In this document: positions 48,238-59,582 of the stretch, one piece after another
How positions within the stretch are numbered: position 1 is the first letter of the stretch
How the letters are laid out: each line of letters starts with the position of its first letter
Source of the DNA: Sabellastarte sp. h YS-2021
Lineage: Eukaryota; Annelida; Polychaeta; Sabellida; Sabellidae
NCBI GenBank assembly: GCA_964017235.1
Contig: OZ024931.1
Span: forward strand, 96,800,221 to 96,864,220
Direction: 5' to 3'
Length of the DNA stretch: 64,000 bases
Program-made: the position numbers and the translations under genes
Notes under the pieces: generated by a model
What the model was told of the DNA's origin: nothing
The model's database searches: none
What the model saw: only the letters and a program-made list of their open reading frames with translations

Positions 48238-49119
48238 AAATTTTTAGGAGATATACTACTTCTAAATACACTCTAAACTCTAGCTAGTATCTAATCTAAT
48301 AATCTAGATTACTACAAGAAGCCATCTAAGTTGATATATTTTCACAAAAATTTTGCATCTACAAGAATACCTTTGTAGACATACTAACTCTAAATAACAC
48401 AACTAATCTATCAAGCATCACTAATCTAAATCAGCATAAAAGCTTTCTAAGGTAATACATTTAACACAAAAATTTGCATATGCAAAATTAAGTTTATAGA
48501 CCCAAAATGTACTTTACGAATCAACCCTATGTAAGTCCCTATTATTAGAATATGTTAATTCTATCACACTGTCATATATATAAGACATGTATAAAGGTTG
48601 GATACTCACAGCTTACTTTTTCAGATCCATGCAAGTGATATGTCTACTATAAATTACAAAAAATGCATATGAATGTACAAGCATACAAATACTAAATAGA
48701 TAAACACTCTTCCAACAACCATATATATTGGAAATGTGCAATTGCTTGTTGGCTTTAATGATGTTTGTGCCCAGACTAATAGTGTCACAACATCTATGTG
48801 AACATTAGCCACTAAACATACAGACTATTTGTAAGAATACATCACAATACAGTTTAATCTCTAAGACCTTGCATGTTAGAAAATACAATAGCAATACAAA
48901 GTACTTTCTAACAACGTTGCATGTTAGAAAATATATATACAACTCTATAAAACAACAGTAGTGGTTATTACATTTAACAATATCTAAATATTATTTTTAC
49001 AAACTGTTGACAAGCCTCAATGGCATCACAACAGATAATAACAACAGTTTATAATGACTCTTTATACAATACATAACCTTATAAATAAAACCTGAATCCT
49101 GCCAATTCTGATTCCTAGC
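48238..49119 (-). other. 3' non-coding tail of the gypsy element
   Basis: AT-rich, without coding sequence. It contains two similar stretches (CTCTAAATA/CATCTAAGTTGATATATTTTCACA near 48265-48345 and a diverged repeat near 48400-48480) and two GCATGTTAGAAAATA strings near 48865-48935. It sits between the TatD-like ORF and the PPT, so it is element sequence. Confidence 0.5.
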
Positions 49120-50462
49120 TCAAATTTTATACAACACTACAGTATTTTTAAAAGTTGACTGCAGGACCCACTGATATGATCTGCCTAGTAATTTTGAAAC
49201 TTCCACTGCTACTGCTAAAACTAAGCCTGGATGACTTTCTCCCCCATCCTGAACACACAGATATGGAGAATCACTTTCCAACACAAAACGACTCATTTGA
49301 AGAGTTTTTACTAAAGCCCTGGTTGTTCTGTTTCCTATGCACTTTGGAGCTAACCCAAACCTGACATTGGGAAATAATCCTACCCATTCCAGTGCTTCTC
49401 CCACATCCCCTTGAAAACAGTGTACATGTATCCTATGATACTTTGGTAAAACTTTACTCAAAATGTGTCTGCAATCCCTACCAGCTTTCCCATGACCTGC
49501 TGCATTCTCTCTACAATGTATCACAACTGCTTTATCATGTATGACTGCCAGAGGTAACAAAGTCTTTAACACTACCCTTTGGGCCCCCAAGTGTTCTCTG
49601 CATGAGTGTAGTCTAACCCTACCTCTCCTAATCCAACCACCCTGTTACCTTTTAACAACCTATCCAAAATATGGTAATGTTCACTTTCAAAACTAGTCAC
49701 TAGTCTAGGATGGAAACCAAATGCCAACCATAATCTTGAGTCTTGAATTTCTGAATGGCACACCCATTTGTTTGGAAAACACAAATTGCCAATAAGACAA
49801 CCCATGGTCAGAGGCTCACCTACTTTAGAATCAATTTGTTTCAGATTTGAAACCCTGTATTTCTTCAAAAGCATTTCTGGATGAAAATGAGAGTCGCATC
49901 CCTGAACCTCATTATTTGAACCATCAAACCCAACACCTTCAATCTCCCTAAACAGGATTACCCTATCTGGGCTCAGTACCATGAGAATGTTGGCCACAGT
50001 TCTCCAATGCAACAATTCCTGCAGATCACTCTGAGAAATACCTTTTATTTCATCCACTAGCTTCTCAGAAACTAAAGTAACATTTTTGTCAATCACATGA
50101 GGTTGCACAGTGCAGAGACTCTTTTCTTTTACATGCATGGCTAAAGCTAAACAATCTACCAGTCCTAATTCCCTACATAGGAAAGACAGAATTTCCCTAT
50201 AAACACTCAGCAATACGCTATCTTCTACATGTTTTACATCTAATAATTTTGGGAAATGGTATCTCATGACATGTCTCTTCACAACTACAGCATGGCCTTG
50301 GCACACTGGACAAGAATGCAGTTTTTTATGGCCTACCTTAACAGGTATAGATTGGTCTCCCACATTTAGACTATCAGTGCTGTCTTTTAGAGGAAGTGGC
50401 ACATCTTCTTTGATTACATTGCAAGGATACCCTTCCTTATAATAGTCCAGCTCTATATCCAT
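49120..50462 (-). pseudogene. TatD-family nuclease ORF inside the gypsy element
   Basis: TatD proteins are metal-dependent nucleases with a TIM-barrel. Frame 50462-49572 has a C2H2-like finger at residues 51-69 (CPVCQGHAVVVKRHVMRYH), a ~115-residue helical linker, then the barrel: D-S-H-F-H-P at 190-195 (HxH), GFHPR at 249-253 and GLGEVGLD at 277-284 (metal-bridging glutamate). Frame 49590-49120 continues with VVIHCRE, HVHCFQGD and LESDSPYL, giving the remaining His, His and Asp ligands. All expected ligands are present; the only visible break is the frame change near 49580. No introns. It lies 350 bases downstream of a small basic ORF on the same strand. The domain layout resembles TATDN2-type proteins; the role in the element is unknown. 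Confidence 0.8.
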
Positions 50463-50817
50463 GCTAAAACATTGCAGAATAATAAGGAATTATAGTAGCT
50501 GTTAATGCCAGTTCTCATTACAACATTGTTTGAATGTAAAAATGTCCCGAATACAGAGACCTAAAAGAAAAATACAAAGGATGTGTCATTAATCTAAAGA
50601 GCAATATGTTCAAACTGCTTCAGCCACTGACCTGAAACTGTCTCTTTTTCTACAAGTCAAAAGATTATGATAATCTTGAGTTTTACTCCAGTGCAAAACT
50701 CAAGATACATATAAAATATTACATTTTCCTTAACATTAACCCCTTACATATTTTAACAATTTAAACAGAACAACCAGCTATATTTAACTATAAATTACCA
50801 CATTTACAATGACTTTA
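50463..50817 (-). other. spacer between the two extra ORFs
   Basis: AT-rich and non-coding on both strands. It could hold a promoter or reinitiation signal for the TatD-like ORF, but no motif is convincing. Confidence 0.35.
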
Positions 50818-51139
50818 CTACTCAAAATCAAGGAGATGGGAGGGTTTCTTAATTTTCCGCCCCTTTGATGTGGTAACTGTTGCTTCTGCATTTTCAAATA
50901 ATTTTTTAATACCATCATAACACACATCACTGTCTTTTCCTCTGGGATTGGTTCTTTGTTTCTGTACGGTCTTATAATTAAGCGTCCCTGAAAGGGCGCT
51001 TATTTGTTTTCGCCTCAGTTTCCTCGCCGCCGCCGCATTATGATTAGATTTTGGGAGCAATCCCTTGAAAAATGTCTCGTTTATGAGTGATTTTCTGACA
51101 CCTTCCAATCTGAAAGCCTTAAATTTAGGCCAACCCCCC
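50818..51139 (-). CDS. small basic ORF downstream of integrase
   Basis: The minus-strand frame is open from about 51139 to the stop at 50818, about 105 codons, without a clear ATG near its start. It is rich in lysine and arginine (ARKLRRKQISAL, TSKGRKIKKPSHLLDFE). No domain is recognised. It directly abuts the Helitron insertion. If the Helitron is ignored, the integrase frame would run on into the same DNA in a different frame and end soon after, so this ORF could be either a displaced C-terminal part of pol or the start of the extra gene region. The basic character would suit nucleic-acid or chromatin binding, but this is inference. Confidence 0.4.
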
Positions 51140-51144
51140 TATTA

Positions 51145-52262
51145 TCTTCTTAAGTATTGCATTTAGAGCTATAAAATGTACTGGCAGGTAATAGGAAACC
51201 ATATGTGGAGAGTCTAAATAGCCGGTCAGTTTTACCCCACGCCCCCCCCCCCCCTTATGGGTCAAACTGGGGTCATAAAATAGCCGATTTTGAGTTTTTG
51301 CCTTATATCTCCTTTATTGTTGCTTTTATAGCTTCAGAATGTATTAAGAGGTATTGGGAAAGCATATATATGGAGAGTCTAAATAGCTGGTCAGTTTTAC
51401 CCCCCGACCCCCCCTTATGGGTCAAACTGGGGTCATAAAATAGCCGTTTTTGAATTTTTGCCTTTATCTCCTTTATTGTTGCTTTTATAGCTTCAGAATA
51501 TATTAAGAGGTATTGGGAAAGCATATGTGGAGAGTCTAAATAGCCGGTCAGTTTTTTACCCCCTGGCCCCCCCTTATGGGTCAAACTGGGGTCATAAAAT
51601 AGCTGATTTTGAGTTTTTGCCTTATATCTCCTTTATTGTTGCTTTTATAGCTTCAGAATGTATTAAGAGGTATTGGGAAAGCATATATGGAGAGTCTAAA
51701 TAGCCGGTCAGTTTTACCCCCAGCTCCCCCCTTATGGGTCAAGCTGGGGTCATAAAATAGCCGATTTTGAGTTTTTGCCTTTATCTCCTTTATTGTTGCT
51801 TTTATAGCTTCAGAATATATTAAGAGGTATTGGGAAAGCATATGTGGAGAGTCTAAATAGCCGGTCCGTTTTACCCCCGACCCCCCCTTATGGGTCAAAC
51901 TGGGGTCATAAAATAGTTGCTTTGGAGTTTTGCCTTATATCTCCTTTATTGTTGCTTTTATACCTTCAAAATGTATTAAGAGGTATTGGGAAAGCATATG
52001 TGGAGAGTCTAAATAGCCGGTCAGTTTTACCCCCCAACCCTCCCTTATGGGCCAAACTGGGGTCATAAATAGCTGCTTTGGAGTTTTTGCCTTATATCTC
52101 CTTTATTGTTGCTTTTATAGCTTCAGAATGTATTAAGAGGTATTGGGAAAGCATACGGTGCAGCTTTGTGCATTCTTAGCTTTACAGCATGCTTATTAAA
52201 ACCACAAAGCATTTTAAACTTTAAGGGACGCTTTGCTTTTGTTAGCAAAAGCATTCCTCTAG
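51145..52262 (+). mobile_element. Helitron-like element with satellite core, in gypsy
   Basis: Left junction A|TCTTCTTAAG (51144/51145). Right end CTAG at 52259-52262 followed by T, after a perfect hairpin TGCTTTTG-TTAG-CAAAAGCA (52234-52253). The core is about six tandem units of ~150-170 bases (AGGTATTGGGAAAGCATAT, GGTCAAACTGGGGTCATAAA). Its 3' end creates the TAG that ends the integrase frame. No Rep/helicase is present, so it is non-autonomous. The same family's 3' end is at 24893 and a variant at 19346. Confidence 0.7.
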
Positions 52263-53428
52263 TTTGGTTTGGTTTCTGAAGCATTATTCCCTTGTTCAGT
52301 ATCTCCTTTATCCTCGAACAACAATTTTCTTTGTTGCCTGACCCAAACCGGAACATCTCTGTCGAAACATAGTTTCAGTCTGTCATTGTGCACTATTCTA
52401 GGTTCCTTGGTTCCCTTTATTTGATATAAGGCTGGACTTATTACGTTAACTACCAAGTATGGCCCCTTCCACATTTTCTTTAATTTCCTACTCTGCCCCA
52501 GCTTCGTAGAGGAATCTATTTCATATACCAAATCACCCAGTGAATATTGATGCTCAAACAGTTTGACATCATAGTCCCTCGTTTGTCTTGTTTGGAACTC
52601 ATTGATATTTCCTCTGGCAAAGCGGTATAGCTTTTCTACTTTCTTTTGGAGCCTATCAATGTAATTTTCCGGTGCTAATTCTTCTGCTCTTAATTCATCC
52701 ATTCCCAGTATAATGTCAAAGGGCATATTCAGCTCTCTTCCTAACATTAGCTTGTTTGCTGTAAATCCTGTTTGTCTGCTTGTGATGGCTCTTATAGCTG
52801 ATGTTAACAAAGGAAGGTATTTGTCCCACTCAGAGTGTTCCTTGTCCACGTAGCATCGAATCATTTGCAATAGTGTTCTGTTGTAGCGCTCTACCTGTCC
52901 GTTCGAAGATGGGTGGTATGGTGTTGTTCTTGTTTTATTAATTTTTAACTTTTCACAGACAGCATTCATCAAAGATCCATCAAAGTTCTTTCCTTGGTCA
53001 GTGTGTATGTTTAAAGGTATTCCAAATCTTGAAAAATACTCATTTGATACTACATCAGCAATGGTTTCTGCTGATTGATTTGGAATTGCAAATGCTTCCA
53101 CCTACTTGGTAAATTGGTCAATCACCATTGATATGTACTGATTTCCTTGGCTGCTTTTGTTGAAGGGGCCTAAAATATCCACGTGTATCCTTTCCATCGG
53201 ATAACCTGAATGAAAACTTTTCAGGTGCCCCTTGGCCTTCCTGTTTGCTTTTTTGCTTTTCGCACAGACACCACAAGACTTCACATACTGGTCAATGTCA
53301 GATGACATGCTATACCAGATATATGACCTTCTAATGTTATTTTTGGTTTTATTGATTCTTACATGACCTGCAGTTACAGAGTCATGACAATGATTCAGAA
53401 CTTCCTGTCTCAGGTTATCTGGTATCAT
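52263..53428 (-). pseudogene. gypsy integrase
   Basis: The zinc-binding H2C2 part is at 53428-53230 (HCHDSVTAGHVRINKT, then CGVCAKSKK). The catalytic core follows with IHVDILGPF (first Asp), NIHTDQGKNF (second Asp) and YHPSSNGQVERYNRT (Glu). One TAG at 53099-53101 stands where tryptophan is expected in the FTKWVE motif. The C-terminal domain has HQYSLGDLVYEID and KKMWKGPYLVVNV. The frame is ended at 52263 by the Helitron insertion. It catalyses insertion of the cDNA; apart from the TAG it is well preserved. Confidence 0.85.
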
Positions 53429-53567
53429 TAGGAGTAAGTGTAGTTAATCTTGTTTGTCATGCCAATTGTAGTATAAGACACCTTCTTTTAACTCCAGCAA
53501 ATTCTTGTTTAGCCAGAAATGGTTCACAGCTGGACTCTGAATCATTAGTTCATTTTGATCTGGCTCA

Positions 53568-55332
53568 CTATTCTGTTCTTTCCAACTTATCAATGGTCCT
53601 ATATTCGGGTCGTTCAATTGAAATTCTCAACTGTTGTTTTGAGTAATTTTCAATGGACTCTGTAGTTGTATATCCAGTGTTAACTTGTACTGAATGGATT
53701 GTTAATGGAATGACATTGTCCACTGCAGCATCAAATCTACTCCACTGGCTATGTGCTCTTGTACAAAACTTACACCCACCACATGGGAGTGACTTTAAAT
53801 CTGTGCCAGATTCATAGTGTTCGCAGTATGGAGCATCATCAGGGATTCTTGAAAGGCCATCAGCATTCCCATGATGAACACCTGGACGGTGGACAATGTT
53901 GATGTCATACTGGCTCAATTCTTCTAGCCATCTAGATAACTGCCCTTTGATATTTTTGAATTTTATTAACCAGATAAGGCTGTTTTGATCAGTTCTTATC
54001 ACAGATAAGAGTTCCTTTCTTGTGGTACAATAGCGCCTCTGAGCAGGAGTTAATACAAAACTTCCATAGCTGATGACTTTCTCAGTACCATCTTGTATTT
54101 GGGACAAAACTCCCCCAATTGCTGTGTCAGAAGCATCAGTATCCAAAACAAACAAGTTGTCACTATTTGGAAATGCCAATAGTGGAGCTTCTGATAAAAG
54201 CAATTTTAGTTTCCTGAAGTCCTGATCATGTTCCTTCTTCCATTGAAAAGTTGCTTTGCTGCCAGTGAGTTGATACAATCTGGCCGTAACTTCTGCAAAT
54301 CCTTTAATGTGGTCCCGATAGTAATTTGCAAAACCTAAGAAGGACTCCACCTCTTTGGTACATTTTGGAAATGGCCAATTTTGTACTTTTTCCACTGCTT
54401 CATGTGTCATGGACACATCATTTCTACCTACTAATCTTCCCAGAAATGTAAGTTCTGTTTGGAAGAATACACATTTTCTTGGCTTCAATTTTAGGTTATA
54501 CTGGCGAAATCTGGTAAGTGTTTCTCTGACATTTGAGAGATGATGATACGACCAATGATACAAACATCATCTAAATAAAATACGACTTCTTTCCACTGTA
54601 GGCCTTGTAGTACCAATGTCATTGCTCGCATAAATGTAGCTGGAGCATTAGTCAGATCAAATGGCATACGCTTGTATTCATATAACCGATACTTAGTGAT
54701 GAAAGCAGTCTTGTGGCGATCATTTTCATCCATCTCGATTTGCCAGTAACCAGAGTTTAAATCTACAGTGGACATGTATTTCAGATTTGAAAATAATTCT
54801 GCACACTGTGAAAATGATGGGATTGGCCAAACCTGCTTGACAGACTTCTCATTAACAACTCTGTAGTCTATGCACCAGCGAATTGATCCTTCTTTTTTCC
54901 GCACTAAAACGGGTGCAGATGCCCATTCAGAGATGGAGGGTGTTATTACACCACACTCTAACATGGACTTTAAATGCTTTTCTTCCTCTTCCTGAAATCC
55001 AAGTGGTGTACGGCGCATTAGTTGTTTCACAGGTTTTGAATCTCCAGTGTCAATGGAATGTTTTATGGTCTTAAAGCATCCTAAATCAGTATCACTTTTG
55101 GCAAAGACATTCTGGAAATCATGTAGTAAAGATGCAAACTGTTCTGACTCACCGTCAGATATATGTTTACATGATTACATGATTTCCTGAACATTTCTTG
55201 CAAGTGACATGGAACCCTGCTGCAAAGATATTTCTTTTTATCAGTTTCAGTTTTATTTCTGCCCACTTCAGTGTCTTCATTAACTGAATAAGAACATTCA
55301 GCATTCTGTATTGAACGAGTCAAACAGGTTGG
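53568..55332 (-). pseudogene. gypsy reverse transcriptase and RNase H
   Basis: Spacer after the protease at 55332-55081 (VPCHLQEMFRKSC). RT at 55030-54491: SAPVLVRKKEGSIRWCIDYR, MSTVDLNSGYWQIEMDE, YKRMPFDLTNAPATFMRAM and the catalytic VVFYLDDVCIIG (YLDD). A frame change near 54550 joins to 54563-53568: LKPRKCVFFQTELTFLGRLV, VESFLGFANYYRDHIKGFA, then RNase H with LFVLDTDASDTAIGGVLSQ, YCTTRKELLSV and HRPGVHHGNADGLSR. A stop or frame change near 53440-53565 separates it from integrase. RT-RNaseH-integrase is the normal gypsy order. The CR1 LINE lies between this region and the protease. Confidence 0.85.
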
Positions 55333-55341
55333 TGAACATTC

Positions 55342-58300
55342 GGTGTTCGGTAGGACCGTAAACAGACGCATATTTCAAAAATATATAAAAGTGGTTAAAT
55401 TTACCTAAAAATCTGGGCTTTTAATCGTACTTTCAGTACTTATTATTGCTTTCCATGATATACCTTCAGTTATTTATAGTTTTTATGTTGTTCTGAATTG
55501 TTTTAGATCTATCAATAGCCTGCTAGTTGATATCGCGGGTATTATCGCCCACTACCGGGAGTTACTCGGTGATTAGAGTGTGGTCTGTATTTTAATTATT
55601 CTGCTAGTTGATATTGTGGGTATTACTGTCCTTTACCGGTTACTTTTACTGAGTTACTCTGTGATTTTTGGTTGTGGTCTGTGCTTTAAATATTTCAAAG
55701 ATTGAACAACTGTACTGTACTTTAAATATTTTATAACTGTGGTTTGTGAATTTCTGCATGTTCTGTTTTATTCTGTGGTCCCTAAATTCCTTATGATACG
55801 GATTATTAGGCTTGATTGTTAGACTCAAAACAGAATTCAGAGCAGGTGTGATGTTGGCCTGCATGTATGTAAATATAATGAACCTACTGCCAAATCCATT
55901 CTGTTCATTTATGTCAAGTCAGATAGAGTTACATTTTGTGAAAAGGCGTCCTTCAGGCAGCTCGTTCTGGTTCACTTGTCGGGCGATGTCGCTCTCAATC
56001 CTGGGCCAATGAAGTTGGGATTCCCTAACTGTCGGTCCATTAGGAATAAAGGCCCAACTCTTTGTGAAGAAGTTAAAACTGGAAATTTTGATGTTTTTGG
56101 TCTCACTGAGACCCATATTAAAGCTCTAGACACACCCTCATTAACACCTGAAGATTTTTCCCTTGTTCACACCAATGGAGAAAACAAATGTGGTGGCGGT
56201 GTTGGCTTTTTTCTTAATCAGCTCTTGATTTCAAAACCATCCATTCCCCTGAGTTCCCCTCCCTTGAAAATTACACTGTCTCTCTCACTCTCGATGGGCG
56301 TCACATGTTTCTTGGGGTCGTTTACCAGCCCCCTGCCTCATCTGTTGTAAAATTTTTGAAGATTTTCTGTCATATGTGGGTTTTTTGTCTTCCTTATCCC
56401 CCTCCTTTGTCATTTGTGGTGACTTTAATTTTCATGTCGACGCTATGTCCCCAACAGTCTCTGAATTTAAATCAGTCATAGATTCTTGCTGTCTGTCCCA
56501 ATACATTGATTTTTCAACTCACCTTCATGGTCATACCTTAGACTTGCTGATTGCTCCATCCAAGTTTTCTGCAATTTCTGATGTAAAAGGTTCAGGCTTC
56601 ATAAGTGATCACAAAATTATCAAAGTTGTTACCTTCCGTCAGTATCATAAATTGAATATTGATAAATTCAGAAGTGACCTCCTGGCTATTCCGTTTGTAA
56701 GTTCACCATCTGATGACATAGATTTATTGCATGAACAGTACATGTCTGGTTTGTCTGGCCCTCTAGATATTCATGCACCAGTGAAGACTAAACAGCTCAT
56801 AAAACTAGCACCAAGCTGGCTAACTGATGAGTATAGAACTGCCAAGTGCATGAGAAGGCACTATGAACGTTCTTGGAGAAGAGACAAATCCTCTGTAAAT
56901 TGTTCCCGTCTTCGACGGCAAATAAACAGACGTAACCACATTCTAAATAGAAACAAGGGGCATTTCTACCGTGATCTAGTTAGTGATAATTGCAGTGATG
57001 GTAAGAAGCTATGGCAAGCACTCAATAGAATATTGAGACGGTCAAATTCCACTGTCCTCCCATTCTTTGTTGATGAAAAATCATTAGCAAACAGATTTGG
57101 TTCGTTTTTCATTGATAAAATTAAAAAGATCTGAGACACCTTCAAACACACCCGATCTAAGTTCCTTCACCCTGACAAGGAGCCGCCAACTTTCAGTTCC
57201 TTTCAAGTTGTCACTGATAGCGAAGTCCTCAAGTTTATCAAGGAAGCCCCTTCAAAAACTTGCTCTCTAGATCCATGTCCCACACATTGTGAAACAATGT
57301 ATAGACATCCTTCTTCCTTCATTGACAAAACTGGTTGACTTGTCCCTCAAAAATGGCTTTTTCCCAAATCCTTTTAAACAAGCTATTGTCACACCTCTCC
57401 TCAAAAAGTCCACCCTTTCAAAAGAGGACTTGAAGAGCTATCGACCGATGTCCAGACTTAGCTTCTTGTCAAAATTGGTTGAGCGAATAGTGGCTGCCCA
57501 AATTAGATCTCACATGGATTCTCATGATCTTGGTAACACTTTCCAGTCAGCCAATAAGGTGGGGCACTCAACAGAAACTGCCTTGTTGCGCATCAAAAAT
57601 GAGATTCACTTAGCTCTGTCTAAGGGCATGCCTACAGCACTGGTGCTACTCGACCTGTCCGCAGCTTTTGATACTATCGATCATGACACACTCCTATCCT
57701 GTTTGTCAGCTAGGTTTGGCTTTGCTGGATCGGCACTAAAATGGTTTAGATCCTACCTCTAGGATCTTTTTCAGTCAGTCAAGATTGGTTCCAGTCTTTC
57801 AAATTTGTTCAAATTGAAGTTTGGAGTCCCCCAAGGTTCTGTCTTAGGTCCTCCTCTGTTTTCCCTCTATACAACACCTCTTGGTCAAGTCATCAGAAAA
57901 TATACTGGAGTCAAATACCACTTCTGTGCGGATGATACTCAGCTGTTCATTCACTTATCCCCTGATGATAGTCTCAAGTCTTTTGACTGTCTTAAATCAT
58001 GTTTGAATGATATTCAGGTCTGGATGTCTGAAAACAAAATCAAGCTAAATCCTGATAAAACAGAATTCATAGTCTTTGGTGCAAAAGACAGATACAAATG
58101 GCTCAGTGATTCATTTCCTGTCAATATCCTGGGTAATTGTCTCTCTCCCACAGATGTTGTACGCAATTTGGTTGTTCTGTTTGATGCAAAGTTTTGTTTC
58201 ACCAATCACGTAAATTCTGTCATCAAATTTTGTTTTATTAGCCTCAGGGACCTTCATCGTATCAGGAGGTTTCTTTCCGTTGATACATCAGTGTTGATTG

Positions 58301-58940
58301 CAAATGCTCTGGTCAGTAGTCGTTTGGATTATTGCAACTCTCTATTTCGCAGTTTGTCATCCCGTAATGCTACAAGGCTCCAATATGTTCAAAATGCTCT
58401 TGCAGGGTTTGTCACTGGTGCTTCAAAGTGCACTCACATCACATCCACCCTGAGGACACTTCATTGTCTACCCATCAGACAATGTATTATCTTCAAAACC
58501 CTAGTTTTGGTTTATAAGTACCTCACCACTGGCCAGCCTAAGTATTTTGCACCATATCTCTCCTTGTACAAATCTGCCATGAATACAAGACGTTCCAATC
58601 CCAAAAAATTGTTCCTCCAGGTTCCTCATTATTGTACTTCCATCCATAAATCAAAGGTCCATTTCAACAACAGTTTCTCATATGATGCCCCGAAGTTATG
58701 GAATGATCTTCCACATGATATCCGCAGTGCTCCAAATCTCTCGTGTTTCAAAAGTCGACTAAAAACCTACCTATTTCAGAAATTATTTCCACCATAGCTT
58801 CTAACTACCAAACACCGGATCGCCTCCCTGGATACGACTTGGAATATGTCTAATGTCTTGATGATTTATGCCTTACGAACTGGATGGTGTGCCTTAGAAT
58901 CTGTAGATACAGAGATTAAGCACTTGGACAACTGATTGAT
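55342..58940 (+). mobile_element. CR1-type LINE, copy 2, near full length
   Basis: It is flanked by the 9-bp direct repeat TGAACATTC (55333-55341 and 58941-58949), which gives exact limits of about 3.6 kb. It is inserted on the + strand into the minus-strand gypsy element. It has a 5'UTR with a ~110-base tandem duplication (about 55518-55694), a single long coding region with an endonuclease and RT, and a 3' tail ending ACTGATTGAT. Retention of 5'UTR and endonuclease shows that it is not, or only slightly, 5' truncated. Confidence 0.85.
55823..58797 (+). pseudogene. CR1 endonuclease-reverse transcriptase with 2A-like motif
   Basis: The frame opens after a TAG at 55820 and carries LVLVHLSGDVALNPGP (55961-56008), which matches the 2A ribosome-skipping consensus D-V-E-x-N-P-G-P except Ala for Glu. 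The apurinic-type endonuclease follows: PNCRSIRNK, VFGLTETHI, a frame change near 56345, VICGDFNFHVD, HGHTLDLLIAP and GFISDHKII. RT has LKSYRPMSRLSF, LLDLSAAFDTIDH, GVPQGSVLGPPLFSLYTTPL and FCADDTQLF (ADD box; Tyr replaced by Cys). The C-terminal region ends LKTYLFQKLFPP at 58797. Other breaks: TGA near 57134, frame change near 57285, TAG at 57763. Not functional. Confidence 0.85.
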
Positions 58941-58949
58941 TGAACATTC

Positions 58950-59110
58950 TTCAGTCAAAATTTGAGCTTCCATGCAATTGCCTACGACTGATCCTTTTTT
59001 AAGAGTATGGTACCTGCCAGTTTGATTCCAAAAATTTATCTTTTCACTTACGACTGTTACTTGAGCTGCTGTATCAATGACTGCTTGGCACTGAACTCCA
59101 TTGATTTCGG
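58950..59110 (-). pseudogene. gypsy aspartic protease active-site region
   Basis: On the minus strand the sequence reads GVQCQAVIDTAAQVTVVSE, the D-T-A-A active-site segment (D-T-G-A in most relatives) of a retroelement protease, which cuts Gag and Pol. The C-terminal half of the protease should lie on the other side of the LINE, at 55333 and below, and is not clearly readable. Confidence 0.65.
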
Positions 59111-59582
59111 TGGGAATTACAAGACTCTACCCTTCATTTCTTGCCATATGTATTTCTCTGATGTCACCAGCTGATTCAGCTTTTATTTATTTATTTCTAA
59201 CATTTTGCTTCTTTCCTCCTTCATATGCCATACGTCCATTTGGTTGGTTTCTTATTTTAATACCCAAATCAGGAGGATCACCAGATGGAGGCAAAGCTGT
59301 ATCAGTGACAGAAAAGCAACCACCCATTTCACCTGGACTGACTAGCATTTTTTCGACCAGTTGATTTATCAGGAGATGTCAAAGTTGTATCTAGGACAAA
59401 ATTGTCATCACCCAACTTATCATCACATACCAATGGACTGGCTTTCATTGTAGGATCAATAAGTTTACCAGATGACACCATAGCTGTATCATGGACAGAA
59501 ATGTCATCACCCTGCTTACCACTAATCCCCACCCTATGACCTATCACGTTAGCTGAGTGTAGGCCAGCACACTCAGCATCTC
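59111..59582 (-). other. region between gag and protease
   Basis: A minus-strand frame at 59547-59329 contains a twice-repeated peptide pattern (GDDISVHDTAMVSSGKLIDP and GDDNFVLDTTLTSPDKS). The duplicated DNA unit is about 100 bases (59350-59540), with a third weaker copy near 59270-59330 (GGCAAAGCTGTATCAGTGAC). It is probably a flexible spacer in the polyprotein. No domain is recognised. Confidence 0.45.

Noticed and set aside
49155..49364. Plus-strand frame opposite the TatD ORF
   Set aside because: Antisense shadow of a well-supported domain.
51205..52068. Repeated MESLNSRSVLP-type frames
   Set aside because: Satellite of the Helitron-like element read through; the frame pattern repeats with each unit.
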